This document shows positions 44,717-53,569 of a DNA stretch of 64,000 bases, piece after piece (within the stretch, counting starts at the first letter, position 1; each line of letters opens with the position of its first letter). Origin of the DNA: Campylobacter sp. RM16187. Lineage in GTDB: Bacteria > Campylobacterota > Campylobacteria > Campylobacterales > Campylobacteraceae. The stretch covers positions 62,001 to 126,000 of the forward strand of contig NZ_CP012549.1 of the NCBI RefSeq assembly GCF_025319965.1, in the 5' to 3' direction. The notes below the pieces were generated by a model. It searched no databases. It was not told where the DNA came from and was given only the letters and a program-made list of their open reading frames with translations. The translations under genes were made by a program, and so were the position numbers.

Positions 44717-44968
44717 TTAATCAGAGTCAGATTTTAAATTCTTAAATCTATAAAGTCCGTTTTTAACTCGTTCGAAAATTTTTCTATTTTCAAGAAGTTT
44801 GATTGTCTCTATCACGGTTGGCTTGCTTGAGTTTGTAGCTTTGCAAATTTTGGAAATTGTGAAATTTATAAGTCCGTTTTCATCTAAATTCTGGATAAAA
44901 AACTCAATTATCTCAAATTTCTTTTCGCCCACCAAAATGCCAAAAATTTCTCTCTCAAGCGCGTTCAA
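44717..44968 (-). CDS. Small winged-helix DNA-binding protein, RepL-like
   Basis: An 83-residue protein that is almost entirely a winged helix: INFTISKICKATNSSKPTVIETIKLLENRKIFERVKNGLYRF. The helix-turn-helix resembles plasmid replication protein RepL more than classic repressors, but this is a chromosomal locus and the length fits only the DNA-binding domain. Function unknown; a regulator is as likely. Overlaps the end of dgkA by four bases, so it is coupled to it. Confidence 0.6.
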   Translation of the reverse strand: MNALEREIFGILVGEKKFEIIEFFIQNLDENGLINFTISKICKATNSSKPTVIETIKLLENRKIFERVKNGLYRFKNLKSDSD

Positions 44969-45324
44969 AATTTATCCCAAATAGCATATATCCACACTCC
45001 TGCACAAAGTGTGTTGCATATCATTACAGCCGTGCTTCCGGCGTCTTTTGCCGCGCCTGCAAGCGGATGGATATCAGGGCTTGCAAGATCTACAACTCGC
45101 TCGATGGCTGAGTTTATACACTCGCAAACCAGCACCAAAACCATGCTAAAAATTAAAAACATATTTAAAACCGCGCCAAATTTCCAGAAAAAAAGCGAGA
45201 TAAAAGCAAGCGAAAATATATAAATTTCAAGCCTAAAGCTACTTTCGTTTTTAAAAATTTCCTTTAGCCCCTTAAGTGCGTAACTCCAGTTTTTAAAGAA
45301 TTTGTATTGCGGTTGATTTCTCAA
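44965..45324 (-). CDS. dgkA: Diacylglycerol kinase, DgkA type
   Basis: Small trimeric membrane enzyme phosphorylating diacylglycerol released by membrane-derived oligosaccharide or lipid A modification. The 119 residues have the N-terminal amphipathic region with the early ALKGLKEIFKNESSFRLE, three helices, and the catalytic ECINSAIERVVDL and AGAAKDAGSTAV segments. Coupled to the small winged-helix gene downstream. Confidence 0.93.
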   Translation of the reverse strand: MRNQPQYKFFKNWSYALKGLKEIFKNESSFRLEIYIFSLAFISLFFWKFGAVLNMFLIFSMVLVLVCECINSAIERVVDLASPDIHPLAGAAKDAGSTAVMICNTLCAGVWIYAIWDKF

Positions 45325-45387
45325 ATTTTGACCTTAAATTTTTGAGTTATTATATCAAAATAGGCTCTTAAATTTAGGTTTGATGCG

Positions 45388-45393
45388 TATAAT
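45388..45393 (+). promoter_or_regulatory. -10 box of xth
   Basis: TATAAT 22 bases before the TTG start codon of the exonuclease gene, with AAAAAGGA at 45401-45408. Confidence 0.55.
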
Positions 45394-45414
45394 TGCAACT
45401 AAAAAGGACTAAAT

Positions 45415-46173
45415 TTGAAACTTGTTTCGTGGAATGTAAACGGTCTTCGTGCGGTTGCTAGTAAGGACGGATTTGGCTGGCTTAATGAGGTTAAGCCTGA
45501 TTTTTTGGGACTTCAAGAGATTAAGGTAAAAGAATCAGACGTGCCTAGCGATATCTATAAGCTGGGCTTTAGCGATGTGAGCTTAAATTCAGCCGTTCGC
45601 GCAGGGTATTCGGGCGTGATGAGCCTTAGTAAATTTCCGGTAGCTACATTAAAATCGCAGTTTTTTAACGACGATGAAGGGCGAGTTTTGGAGCACAGAT
45701 TTGGCAATATCGTGCTTTTTAACATCTACTTTCCAAACGGACAAAAGGACGATGAGAGGCTAGCTTACAAGATGGACTTTTACGCGAAATTTTTAGCCTA
45801 CTGTAACGAGCTTGTGCGCAAGGGTAAGGACGTGATATTTTGCGGCGATGTAAATACCGCTCACCGCGAGATAGATCTTAAAAATCCAAAGGCGAATTCC
45901 AAGACTTCGGGCTTTTTGCCGATTGAGCGAGCGTGGATAGATGAGGTTATAAAACACGGATTTATAGATACTTTTCGCGAAATTCACGGCGATAAAGAGG
46001 ATGCTTACTCGTGGTGGAGCTACCGCTTTAACGCTAGAGCTAAGAACGTAGGCTGGAGGATTGATTATTTTTTCATTTCGGCAAGTCTTAAAGAGCGCCT
46101 AAAAGATGCGTTTATACTAAGCGATATAACAGGAAGCGATCACTGCCCTGTGGGAATTGAGATAGATATTTAG
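45415..46173 (+). CDS. xth: Exodeoxyribonuclease III, AP endonuclease
   Basis: Incises DNA at abasic sites and removes blocked 3' ends. The 252 residues show the exonuclease III signatures: KLVSWNVNGLRA, LGLQEIKV with metal-binding Glu, NIYFPNG, CGDVNTAHREIDL, and C-terminal RIDYFFIS and DHCPVGIEI with catalytic His. Translation starts at TTG, which has the only good ribosome site. Pairs functionally with Ung 29 kb away. Confidence 0.96.
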   Translation: MKLVSWNVNGLRAVASKDGFGWLNEVKPDFLGLQEIKVKESDVPSDIYKLGFSDVSLNSAVRAGYSGVMSLSKFPVATLKSQFFNDDEGRVLEHRFGNIVLFNIYFPNGQKDDERLAYKMDFYAKFLAYCNELVRKGKDVIFCGDVNTAHREIDLKNPKANSKTSGFLPIERAWIDEVIKHGFIDTFREIHGDKEDAYSWWSYRFNARAKNVGWRIDYFFISASLKERLKDAFILSDITGSDHCPVGIEIDI

Positions 46174-46198
46174 GTTACCAAGCAATTAGTGATAAAAG

Positions 46199-47071
46199 AT
46201 GAGAAAAGTTAATAAAATTTACAAGCCAAACGCAGCACATTGGGTCGGAGACGGCTTTTTGGTTCAGCCGCTTTTTACTCATATGGGTGAAAATCGCGGA
46301 ACTGATCCGTTTTTGATGCTTGATTATGTCGCGCCTATGGTTTTTAAGCCAAATTTGACCGACCATCCAAGAGGAGTCGGACGCCATCCGCACAAGGGCT
46401 TTGAGACCGTTACTATCGCTTATAGCGGCGAGGTCGCGCACAAAGACTCAAGCGGTGGCGGCGGAGTGATAAGAGCGGGCGACGTGCAGTGGATGACTGC
46501 CGGTGCTGGTATCGTGCATGAGGAGTTTCATTCGCAGGATTTTAGGGCATCGGGTGGGCTTTTTGAGATAGTGCAGCTGTGGGTAAATTTGCCAAGCAGA
46601 TACAAAAACACGCCGCCAAAATACCAGCATCTCTCGCGTGAAAATATCCCTGTAGTAAAATTTGCAGACGGTGCAGGTCAGGCTAGGGTAATAGCAGGAG
46701 AGTTTGAAGGTGTGCAAGGCGCGGCAAATACGTTTACACCGATAAATGTATGGGACGTTACTATAAATTCGCTCAAAGAAGCAAGCATAAATGTGCCTGC
46801 TACTCACACACTTTTTATAGTTGTGCTAAGAGGCGAAGTAACTTTTAACGGTAGCGAAAGTGCAAGCGAGGCAAGGCTCGTAAATTTTGAAGTAAACGGC
46901 GGCGAGGTGAAAGTAAAAGCGGGCAAAGAGGACGCTAAAATTTTGCTTCTTTCAGGCGAGCCTATAAACGAGCCCGTTGTCGGATACGGACCTTTTGTAA
47001 TGAACACAAGAGATGAAATTCGCCAAGCGATTGAGGATTATAACAGCGGCAAATTCGGCGATATAAGCTAA
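46199..47071 (+). CDS. Pirin-family quercetinase-like cupin protein
   Basis: A 290-residue bicupin. The first cupin has DPFLMLDYVAP, the metal-ligand region HPRGVGRHPHKGFETVTIAYSG with three His and a Glu, GDVQWMTAGAGIVHEE, and the C-cupin ends with YGPFVMNTRDEIRQAIEDY. Pirins bind iron or other metals; some degrade flavonoids, others act in stress. The role here is unknown. Confidence 0.92.
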   Translation: MRKVNKIYKPNAAHWVGDGFLVQPLFTHMGENRGTDPFLMLDYVAPMVFKPNLTDHPRGVGRHPHKGFETVTIAYSGEVAHKDSSGGGGVIRAGDVQWMTAGAGIVHEEFHSQDFRASGGLFEIVQLWVNLPSRYKNTPPKYQHLSRENIPVVKFADGAGQARVIAGEFEGVQGAANTFTPINVWDVTINSLKEASINVPATHTLFIVVLRGEVTFNGSESASEARLVNFEVNGGEVKVKAGKEDAKILLLSGEPINEPVVGYGPFVMNTRDEIRQAIEDYNSGKFGDIS

Positions 47072-47101
47072 ATTTTAGCAGAACAATAAGCGTAAAATTT
47101 A
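47069..47101. terminator. Hairpin between convergent pirin and mntP genes
   Basis: TAAATTTTA and its exact complement with an inner GC pair flank AGAACAATAA. The stem is A+T-rich, so this is a weak two-way terminator. Confidence 0.5.
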
Positions 47102-47677
47102 AAGTAGCGCGTAAGCGGCCAAAAAGCCGTGATCTAAAAGGTGGGTTATGAGAATTTTTACGCTTATGCCTATGAGTATGACACCACCTAGAATGAGGGC
47201 TTTTTTCTCTAAAAATATGCCTAAAAATTTGCCCGCGTAGCAAGCCAAAACGCAGAGCGCAAAGCAGATGAGTCCTATCAAGATACAAGCGTAGATGATA
47301 TCTATCTGCTCAAAGCTAAATGTCACGCCAACCGCCAAAGCATCGACACTCGTAGCGACCGCGCCTATGATTAAAACCTTAAGCCCAAGGTCGCTTAGGC
47401 AGGTTTCGTCCTTATATTCTCTTGCCTCAAGTATCATCTTAACGCCTAAAAATGAAAGTATGGCAAATGCGATAAAGTGATCTATGGAAGCTATAAAGCT
47501 CACAAACGCTAGTCCCAAAAAATAGCCCAAAAACGGCATCAGCGCTTGAAAAAATCCAAAGATAAAAGAGACTTTAACAACCTGCGCAATGCTTAGTGTA
47601 CGGCATTTTGCACCGCTTGCGATACTGAGTGCTACGCTATCCATGGCAAGGGCAAAGGCTAAGAGTAAAAGCTCCAT
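47099..47677 (-). CDS. mntP: Manganese efflux pump, MntP family
   Basis: Inner-membrane exporter of Mn(II). The 192 residues have six helices in two repeats, each with the paired Asp motif: AMDSVALSIASG in the first and SVDALAVGVTFSF in the second. Length is typical. mntP in E. coli is controlled by MntR and a manganese riboswitch; no such riboswitch is recognised in the 216-base upstream region here. Confidence 0.88.
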   Translation of the reverse strand: MELLLLAFALAMDSVALSIASGAKCRTLSIAQVVKVSFIFGFFQALMPFLGYFLGLAFVSFIASIDHFIAFAILSFLGVKMILEAREYKDETCLSDLGLKVLIIGAVATSVDALAVGVTFSFEQIDIIYACILIGLICFALCVLACYAGKFLGIFLEKKALILGGVILIGISVKILITHLLDHGFLAAYALL

Positions 47678-47893
47678 AAATTCTCCTAAAAAAAGGCTAA
47701 TTTTACACCAAAACTAATTTTTTTAAGATTAAAATTTAGCTTTACTTTGGGTGGGTTAAATTTGGCTTTTTGCGAATGCAAATTTAGCGTATGAAGATAA
47801 ATTTCAAGTGATAAAAAGCCAAATTTTAATATCATTTTATTTTGTTATGGTGCCGATTTTAGGCTTACGTGGTTAAATTTAAAGGATATCGAT

Positions 47894-48640
47894 ATGAAAA
47901 AAAGTGTGATTTTGGCACTGTTTTTTGCCTTAAGTGCTTTTGGCGCTGATTGGGGCAAGATGGTAGAAGACGGGCTTAAAGCCGTAAATCAAGCCTCAAG
48001 TAAGAGTGACTATAAAAGCATGGTAAGCTCAGCACTTGATTATGCTGTAAAAGAGCTTTCAAATGACGGATTTATCAAAAATGCCGCGGCTAAAATTCCG
48101 CTTCCGCCAAGCTTGCAAACAGCTGCAAATTTGGCTAAAAAAGTTGGCGGCGACAAGTGGGCAAACGAACTGGTTGCTTCCATAAACAAAGCCGCAAGTA
48201 GCGCAGTTCCCGGAGCTGCTGATGTCTTTTCAAAGACTATAAAAAGCATGAGCGAAACTGACGTGAAAAAGATCATGAGCGGCGGCAACGATAGCTTTAC
48301 GAAATTTTTGCAACAAAACTCAAGCAAAGAGCTTGAGAAGGTATTTAAGCCGATCATCGAAAAGATGATGAGTCAAAACAGCTTCGCGACAGCCTATAAC
48401 GGGCTAAATTCTTTTGTCAAAAACTCGCTTGGCAATTCCCAAAGTATGAAGTCGGTTAAGTCGGTAGCTTCAAGCCTTGGCATGGGCGAATATGTGGCAA
48501 ACGAAGGCGAGGATCTAAACGGCTACATCACGAGAAAGACGCTTGATGGGCTGTTTAAGGTGATGAGCGAAAATGAAAAGTCGCTTAGAAGCGATCCGAT
48601 AAACTACGGTAAAAAAGCGATTGAAAATATCTTTAAATAA
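47894..48640 (+). CDS. Exported DUF4197 protein
   Basis: A 248-residue protein with a clear signal peptide (MKKSVILALFFALSAFGA). The mature part is helical and Lys/Ser-rich, with GGDKWANELVASINKAA and GGNDSFTKFLQQNSS, as in DUF4197 proteins. Probably periplasmic; no function is known to me. Followed by the EamA transporter gene after 26 bases. Confidence 0.85.
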   Translation: MKKSVILALFFALSAFGADWGKMVEDGLKAVNQASSKSDYKSMVSSALDYAVKELSNDGFIKNAAAKIPLPPSLQTAANLAKKVGGDKWANELVASINKAASSAVPGAADVFSKTIKSMSETDVKKIMSGGNDSFTKFLQQNSSKELEKVFKPIIEKMMSQNSFATAYNGLNSFVKNSLGNSQSMKSVKSVASSLGMGEYVANEGEDLNGYITRKTLDGLFKVMSENEKSLRSDPINYGKKAIENIFK

Positions 48641-48666
48641 TTTTGGCTCAAATTTAAGCGCATAAG

Positions 48667-49548
48667 ATGACAAAAAAGATAAAGGAATTTGGCGCCGATC
48701 TCGCACTGGTAGTAGTTGCCGTCGTATGGGGCGTGACCTTTTTGCCGATGGCTGAAGCGCTTAAGACAAATGGCGTTTTTGTCATTTTGTTTTGGAGATT
48801 TTTGATCTCAACTGCTCTAATGTCGCTGATTTCGGTTAAATTTGTTAAGAAATTTGACGCAAATTCACTTAAATTCGGCTCTTTGCTTGGAGTGTTTTTA
48901 TTTGGCGGTTTTGTGCTTCAAACCTTTGCTCTTAAATACACTCTTAGCTCAACCGTCGCCTTTATCACGGGACTAAATGTCGTTTTTGTGCCTTTTATTG
49001 TCTTTTTATTTTTTAGGCAAAAAGTCTATATATATTCGTTTGTCGGTGCGTTTTTATCGGCGTTTGGGCTTTATCTGCTAAGCGATAGCGAGCTTGGCTT
49101 TGGCTTAGGCGAAATTCTCTCCGTGCTTTGCGCGGCTGCCTACTCGGTTCATATCATATTTACGGGCGTTTTTGTGCGTAGGTGCGAGCTTTATCAGATG
49201 GTTTGCGTGCAGTTTTTGGTAGTGACCGCACTATGTTTTTTTGCCTCGCTTATTTTTGATACGCATAGCGTCTTGCCTGTGGCTGATTATGCGTTTTTTA
49301 AAGCGGTTATTATAACGTCGGTGTTTGCGACTGTTTTTGCATTTTTTGTTCAGTCTGCGATGCAACGCTACACAACACCTATGAAAACGGCGCTTATATT
49401 TACTTTTGAGCCTGTAAGCGCAGGGCTTTTTGGATACTTTGTAGGCGGAGAAATTTTAAGTTCATTGCAAATTTTAGGAGCGCTACTTATACTTCTTGGT
49501 ATCGTTATAAGCGAAGTTGGAAGCTACTACAAGAGCCAAAAAGCTTAA
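48667..49548 (+). CDS. EamA/DMT-family drug-metabolite transporter
   Basis: A 293-residue inner-membrane protein with ten predicted helices in two EamA repeats: the first with VVWGVTFLPMAEALKTNGV and FWRFLISTALM, the second with LSVLCAAAYSVHIIFTGVFV and the exit region EPVSAGLFGYFVGGEIL. Exporters of this superfamily move amino acids, nucleotides or other metabolites; the cargo cannot be predicted. Confidence 0.9.
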   Translation: MTKKIKEFGADLALVVVAVVWGVTFLPMAEALKTNGVFVILFWRFLISTALMSLISVKFVKKFDANSLKFGSLLGVFLFGGFVLQTFALKYTLSSTVAFITGLNVVFVPFIVFLFFRQKVYIYSFVGAFLSAFGLYLLSDSELGFGLGEILSVLCAAAYSVHIIFTGVFVRRCELYQMVCVQFLVVTALCFFASLIFDTHSVLPVADYAFFKAVIITSVFATVFAFFVQSAMQRYTTPMKTALIFTFEPVSAGLFGYFVGGEILSSLQILGALLILLGIVISEVGSYYKSQKA

Positions 49549-49550
49549 AT

Positions 49551-50348
49551 TTAGCGCCTGTTTATAGCCGCAAATATAAAAAAGCAGATCGAAGCTATAA
49601 GGATGATACTAGCTCCGCTAGTTAAATTTGCTTCAAAGCTAAGCCAAAGCCCAGATATACAAAACGCAGCCGAGATAGCAGTAGCGTTTAGCATCATTGC
49701 GCCAAGGCGTTTAGAGAAATTTTGCGCGATATATGGCGGTATAGTAAGAAGCGCGATGACTAGGATAAGCCCCACCGCGCGTATCGTCATAACTACGCTT
49801 AGCGCCATCATGCAAACTAAAACATAGTATAAAAGCGTGGTTTTTACTCCGCGAAGCTTGGCAAATTCCGCATCAAAGCTAAGAGCTTCAAACTGCCTGT
49901 AAAGCAGCGTCACTATAAGCAAAATGACACAATCAACCGCCGCCATAAAGACTAGATCGCTATCAGGCACAGCCAAAATCGAGCCAAAAAGATAGCTCAT
50001 GAGATCTACATTATATCCCGGTGTAAGATCGATAAGTATGATACCAAACGCCATACCAAACGCCCAAAGTGCGCCGATAACGGAGTCCATTTTGCTCTTA
50101 TCGTTTAGCGTGATAGTGGCTATCAAAAGCGCTAGAAATATCGCAAATCCACTTGCGCCCAAAAGCGGCTCAAGCGAGAAATAAAACGCCAGCCCAAGTC
50201 CGCCGTAAGCTCCGTGCGCTATGCCTCCCGCGATGAAAACCATGCGATTTATCACCACAAGCGAGCCGATAACTCCGCATGCGATACTGACTAAAAGCCC
50301 TGCCATAAGGGCGTTTTGCATGAATTCCAAATTCAGCGCTTCTAGCAT
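49551..50348 (-). CDS. znuB: Zinc ABC transporter permease, ZnuB type
   Basis: Inner-membrane channel of the zinc importer. From ATG 50348, 265 residues and about eight to nine helices, with GGIAHGAYGGLGLAFYF (the ATPase-contact loop) and LRGVKTTLLYYVLVCMMAL. A longer reading to 50381 adds only residues overlapping znuC and is rejected. Zinc rather than manganese is inferred from the His-rich binding protein of the same operon. Overlaps znuC by seven bases. Confidence 0.9.
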   Translation of the reverse strand: MLEALNLEFMQNALMAGLLVSIACGVIGSLVVINRMVFIAGGIAHGAYGGLGLAFYFSLEPLLGASGFAIFLALLIATITLNDKSKMDSVIGALWAFGMAFGIILIDLTPGYNVDLMSYLFGSILAVPDSDLVFMAAVDCVILLIVTLLYRQFEALSFDAEFAKLRGVKTTLLYYVLVCMMALSVVMTIRAVGLILVIALLTIPPYIAQNFSKRLGAMMLNATAISAAFCISGLWLSFEANLTSGASIILIASICFFIFAAINRR

Positions 50349-51118
50349 TTTTGCCCTTTGTCTAAGCTCTCGCATCCGCACTCTTTAAGCGCGATCTCAA
50401 CATCGCAAAAATGCTTATGCTCTCTTGCAAGATGAGCGATAAATTCCTGCTTTGAGCGATCAGGCGTGATATCGTGCATGTGAATTTTGTGATTTACGTA
50501 GGCAACTTTAGTAGCGAAGCTAAGCGCGATATTTACGTCATGGCTTATCAAAATCACGCCGATTCCTTCTTTGTTTATCTCGCTAAGCAGGCTATAAATC
50601 GCAGCTTGCCCCTTGGTGTCAATACTTGCGGTTGGCTCATCAAGCATGAGAATTTTAGCCTTTGCACAAAGCGCTCTGGCGATATAAACTCTTTGCCTTT
50701 GACCGCCTGAGAGCTCGCCTATGCGGGAGTTTGCAAACTCGCTCATACCGACTTTTTCAAGCGCTTTCATCGCTTCTAGCTTATCCTCTTTCGTATAAAA
50801 ACCGAAAATTTTCCTATCGATTCGCCCCATGAGTACCACTTCTAAAACTCTCATCGGAAAATTTGCGTTTATGAAGATGTTTTGAGGCACGTATCCTACG
50901 GCCTTGCTAACTTCGCTCGGGTTTTTGCCAAATATTTTTATTTCCCCACTTGTCGGTTTTAAAAGTCCTAGCATAAGCCGAAGCAGAGTGGACTTGCCAC
51001 CGCCGTTTGGACCGATGATAGCTAGAAAATCTTTGATGTCATAGCTTAAATTTATCTTTTCAAATATCAAATTTTCATCGTATCCAAACGACAAATTCTC
51101 TATCTTAACTCCGTTCAT
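50342..51118 (-). CDS. znuC: Zinc ABC transporter ATPase, ZnuC type
   Basis: ATPase subunit of 258 residues: Walker A GPNGGGKSTLLRLMLG, signature LSGGQRQRVYIARAL, Walker B KILMLDEPTASID, switch His in LISHDVN. The tail is long and ends with His and Cys (EHKHFCDVEI, ECGCES), a feature seen in zinc importer ATPases. It overlaps both the ZevAB-like gene upstream and znuB downstream. Confidence 0.92.
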   Translation of the reverse strand: MNGVKIENLSFGYDENLIFEKINLSYDIKDFLAIIGPNGGGKSTLLRLMLGLLKPTSGEIKIFGKNPSEVSKAVGYVPQNIFINANFPMRVLEVVLMGRIDRKIFGFYTKEDKLEAMKALEKVGMSEFANSRIGELSGGQRQRVYIARALCAKAKILMLDEPTASIDTKGQAAIYSLLSEINKEGIGVILISHDVNIALSFATKVAYVNHKIHMHDITPDRSKQEFIAHLAREHKHFCDVEIALKECGCESLDKGQKC

Positions 51119-52560
51119 AGCACCGAGATCCTATCTGCTATCAAAAGCATGAAAACTCCTAAGCCAAACATCACTAAAAGAGCTAAAAATTCGCAGTAAA
51201 TTTTTAAATTTTTGTATTTTGAGAGCGCATTTACCTTTGTGCCAAAGACTGCTGCGATAAATATAACCAAACTCATGCCAAGCGCCATAAAAACGCCGCT
51301 CATCACGCCTATAAACCAACTATTTAAGCTAAATGCAAGTATAAAGACGATGATAGTGCCGGGACACGGCACAAGCGAGGCTGCAAGCGCTACGAACCAC
51401 TCGTTTAGGCTCTTTGGCTTAGCTTCCATGGCTTTACATGTCGCACATCCGCAGTCTGCTTTGTGAGGGCTAAATTTGTAGTTGTGAACCTTTGGTTTTA
51501 GTGATTTTAACTTTGTAAATATCATATAAGCAGAGATCATTATGATGATGACGGCTGAGACCTTAGTCGTCAAATTTGCGGCCGAATTTGCCACGTGAGC
51601 GGCAAAGCTCTCAAGCAGGCTCATCGTGATCCAAACAAGCATGAGCGCGCCAAGCACGTGCAAAACTCCGATCTTAAGCGAAAATGCAAACGCTCTTAAG
51701 TAGCTGCCTCCGCTTGCGGCAAAATACGAAGTCGTAAGCAGTTTGCCATGCCCGGGACCCGCAGCGTGTAAAAAGCCGTAGATGAAGCTAAAAAGCATGA
51801 TAAGAGCAAATTTTGAGGCTTCAAATGTGGTTGAGTTTTCTTTGATGAGCTCTTTTAGCTTGTCTAGAAAACCCACTGTAGTGCGCGCAAGAGAGTTAAA
51901 TTTGGCTTCGTCTATGGCGTCGATCTCTTCTAAATTTTTGTTTTTTACAAGCGAGCTGAGCTCGGGTTTGTCTTTGTTTGGGACCTTTGGTTTTTGCTCG
52001 CTCATTTCAAAAAAAGCGGTGTTTAAATTTGAATTTGGCACCATAAAAATAGCTTCTGTTAGCCTGTAAGGCTCGTCGTTTGCGATTTTGAAGTTAAAAA
52101 ATCCTTCGCGATCGATTATCTCAAATACAACTACGCGGCGAGGCAAAATTTCTAAATTTAGCTCCAAAACATACTCGAAATTTAGCCTGTTTTCTTCGAT
52201 ATAAACGCGCTGGCTCTTTGTTTTTACGAATAAATTTTCGCTCGCACCCTCGCCGTCATAAAAGCTAACCGTAGTAAGATACCCGCGCGGCACGATGTAG
52301 TCAAGCAAGGACTTTTGGACGTTCCAAGCCTCTTTTTCGTTTAGCTTTTTATCGGCGTCCTCGTCGTATCCTTGCATGGTTAGCTCGGTGAAATTTTCTG
52401 AAAACGTCCATGTTATCGTAGCTGTTTTAAGCGTGTCGCTCCAAGCGTCAAATTTGATCTGTGCGTGAGCGGTCGGCGTGTAAAGCGCGCAAAGTGCGCA
52501 TGAGTAGGCGATGGACGCAAAAAGCGTTAATGCGGCCAGTATGCGCCCAAATTTCATCAT
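51115..52560 (-). CDS. Fused DUF1007-NicO protein, ZevA-ZevB-like zinc accessory transporter
   Basis: A 481-residue single chain joining two modules normally encoded separately. Residues about 1-195 have a signal/anchor, then the DUF1007 domain (AQIKFDAWSDTLKT, DKKLNEKEAWN, FFNFKIANDEPYRL). The rest has six or seven helices of the NicO/RcnA-type family, with FIYGFLHAAGPGHGKLLTTSYF, a cytoplasmic Cys/His loop (HKADCGCATCKAME), and LVPCPGTIIVFILAFS. In Haemophilus, ZevA (DUF1007) and ZevB (NicO-type) together promote zinc acquisition. Here the gene lies between znuA and znuC, so zinc handling is strongly implied. Direction of transport is unproven. Confidence 0.82.
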   Translation of the reverse strand: MMKFGRILAALTLFASIAYSCALCALYTPTAHAQIKFDAWSDTLKTATITWTFSENFTELTMQGYDEDADKKLNEKEAWNVQKSLLDYIVPRGYLTTVSFYDGEGASENLFVKTKSQRVYIEENRLNFEYVLELNLEILPRRVVVFEIIDREGFFNFKIANDEPYRLTEAIFMVPNSNLNTAFFEMSEQKPKVPNKDKPELSSLVKNKNLEEIDAIDEAKFNSLARTTVGFLDKLKELIKENSTTFEASKFALIMLFSFIYGFLHAAGPGHGKLLTTSYFAASGGSYLRAFAFSLKIGVLHVLGALMLVWITMSLLESFAAHVANSAANLTTKVSAVIIIMISAYMIFTKLKSLKPKVHNYKFSPHKADCGCATCKAMEAKPKSLNEWFVALAASLVPCPGTIIVFILAFSLNSWFIGVMSGVFMALGMSLVIFIAAVFGTKVNALSKYKNLKIYCEFLALLVMFGLGVFMLLIADRISVL

Positions 52561-53450
52561 TAAAGACTCTTAGCAAAAATTTCGGCTGTCTTTTTAAGCT
52601 CAGCCTCCCAGTCAAGCGGGAGCTGATCTATCTCAACTACCTTTGCACCTGTCTCTTTTGCGATTAAATTTGCCGATTTTTTAGAAAACTGAGGCGCTAC
52701 GAAGATGACCTTTACGCCGTGCTCTTTTGCTTCTTCGATGATCTCTTTAAGCTGAGCGGGCTTTGGCTCTTTGCCTTCAACTTCGATAGAAATTTGCTCT
52801 AAATCATAGCGCTTTGCAAAATATCCCCAAGATGGATGATATACGATAAATTCGCGGTTTTTAAGGCTTGAAAGCTTGTCTTTAATAAATTTATCAAGCT
52901 CATCGAGTTTAACTAAAAATTTCTCGTAATTTGCGCTGTAAAGCTCTTTATGCTCGGGAAAAACTCTAACAAGTCCGTTTAGGATGTTTTTAGCCTGAGT
53001 CTTTACAAGCACAGGATCAAGCCAGATGTGCGGATCAAGCCCGTCGTGGCTGTGGCAGTGAACCTTGCCGTTGTGCTCGTGGCAATGCTCTTTTTTCTCA
53101 TGTGCGTGCCCATCGTGATCGTGCTCTTGCATCGCCACTCTCTCTACTCCTTTTTGAGTAAAGATAAATTTAAGCTTTGGAAACGACTGCTGAAATTTCG
53201 GCAACCAAGCCTCTTCAAACTCAATGCCTATGGCAAAATAAAGTTTGCTGTTTTCAAGCGCTTTCATCTGCTTTGGCTTTGGTTCGTAAGTGTGCGGATC
53301 GGCTCCCGGAGAGACCATGGTGTTAATTTCAACCGTGTCGCCTGCAATTTGTTTTACGAAAAATTCTTGAGGCAGTATACTTACGCTAACGACAGGTTTT
53401 GCAAAGCACGCAAGCGCGCCAAGACATAAAAAAGCTAAAATTTTCTTCAT
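52560..53450 (-). CDS. znuA: Periplasmic zinc-binding protein
   Basis: Cluster 9 (class II) metal-binding protein of 296 residues with an N-terminal signal (about 1-17). A long His/Asp/Glu-rich loop (about 108-135, EHDHDGHAHEKKEHC and on) is the zinc-scavenging loop, and HTYEPKP, LDPHIWLDP and VYHPSWGYFA supply the metal-site His ligands. First gene of the znu operon and divergent from the Fur-family regulator. The stop shares its last A with the next ATG. Confidence 0.95.
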   Translation of the reverse strand: MKKILAFLCLGALACFAKPVVSVSILPQEFFVKQIAGDTVEINTMVSPGADPHTYEPKPKQMKALENSKLYFAIGIEFEEAWLPKFQQSFPKLKFIFTQKGVERVAMQEHDHDGHAHEKKEHCHEHNGKVHCHSHDGLDPHIWLDPVLVKTQAKNILNGLVRVFPEHKELYSANYEKFLVKLDELDKFIKDKLSSLKNREFIVYHPSWGYFAKRYDLEQISIEVEGKEPKPAQLKEIIEEAKEHGVKVIFVAPQFSKKSANLIAKETGAKVVEIDQLPLDWEAELKKTAEIFAKSL

Positions 53451-53491
53451 TTCAAACCTTTTTCACAAATTTTTAGCGAAGTATAGCGAAA

Positions 53492-53504
53492 GCAACTTAG
53501 TTGC
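53492..53504. promoter_or_regulatory. Perfect dyad GCAACTTAGTTGC in the znuA/regulator divergent promoter, candidate operator
   Basis: The 13-base inverted repeat lies seven bases upstream of TATACT (53485-53480), the likely -10 of znuA on the minus strand, thus inside the promoter spacer. This is where a repressor acting on zinc would bind. The sequence is not a recognised Zur consensus, so the assignment rests on position only. Confidence 0.35.
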
Positions 53505-53569
53505 AAATTAACATAATATTATAGAAATTTAAGATATGATAGCGATAAATTTTAAATAAAAGGAGTGAA

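Noticed and set aside
47678-47893. Manganese riboswitch (yybP-ykoY type) before mntP
   Set aside because: The upstream stretch is plain A+T-rich sequence without the conserved stems expected for that riboswitch.
53028-53429. 133-codon plus-strand frame opposite znuA
   Set aside because: Generated by the His/Asp-rich codons of znuA on the other strand; no ribosome site and hydrophobic low-complexity sequence.
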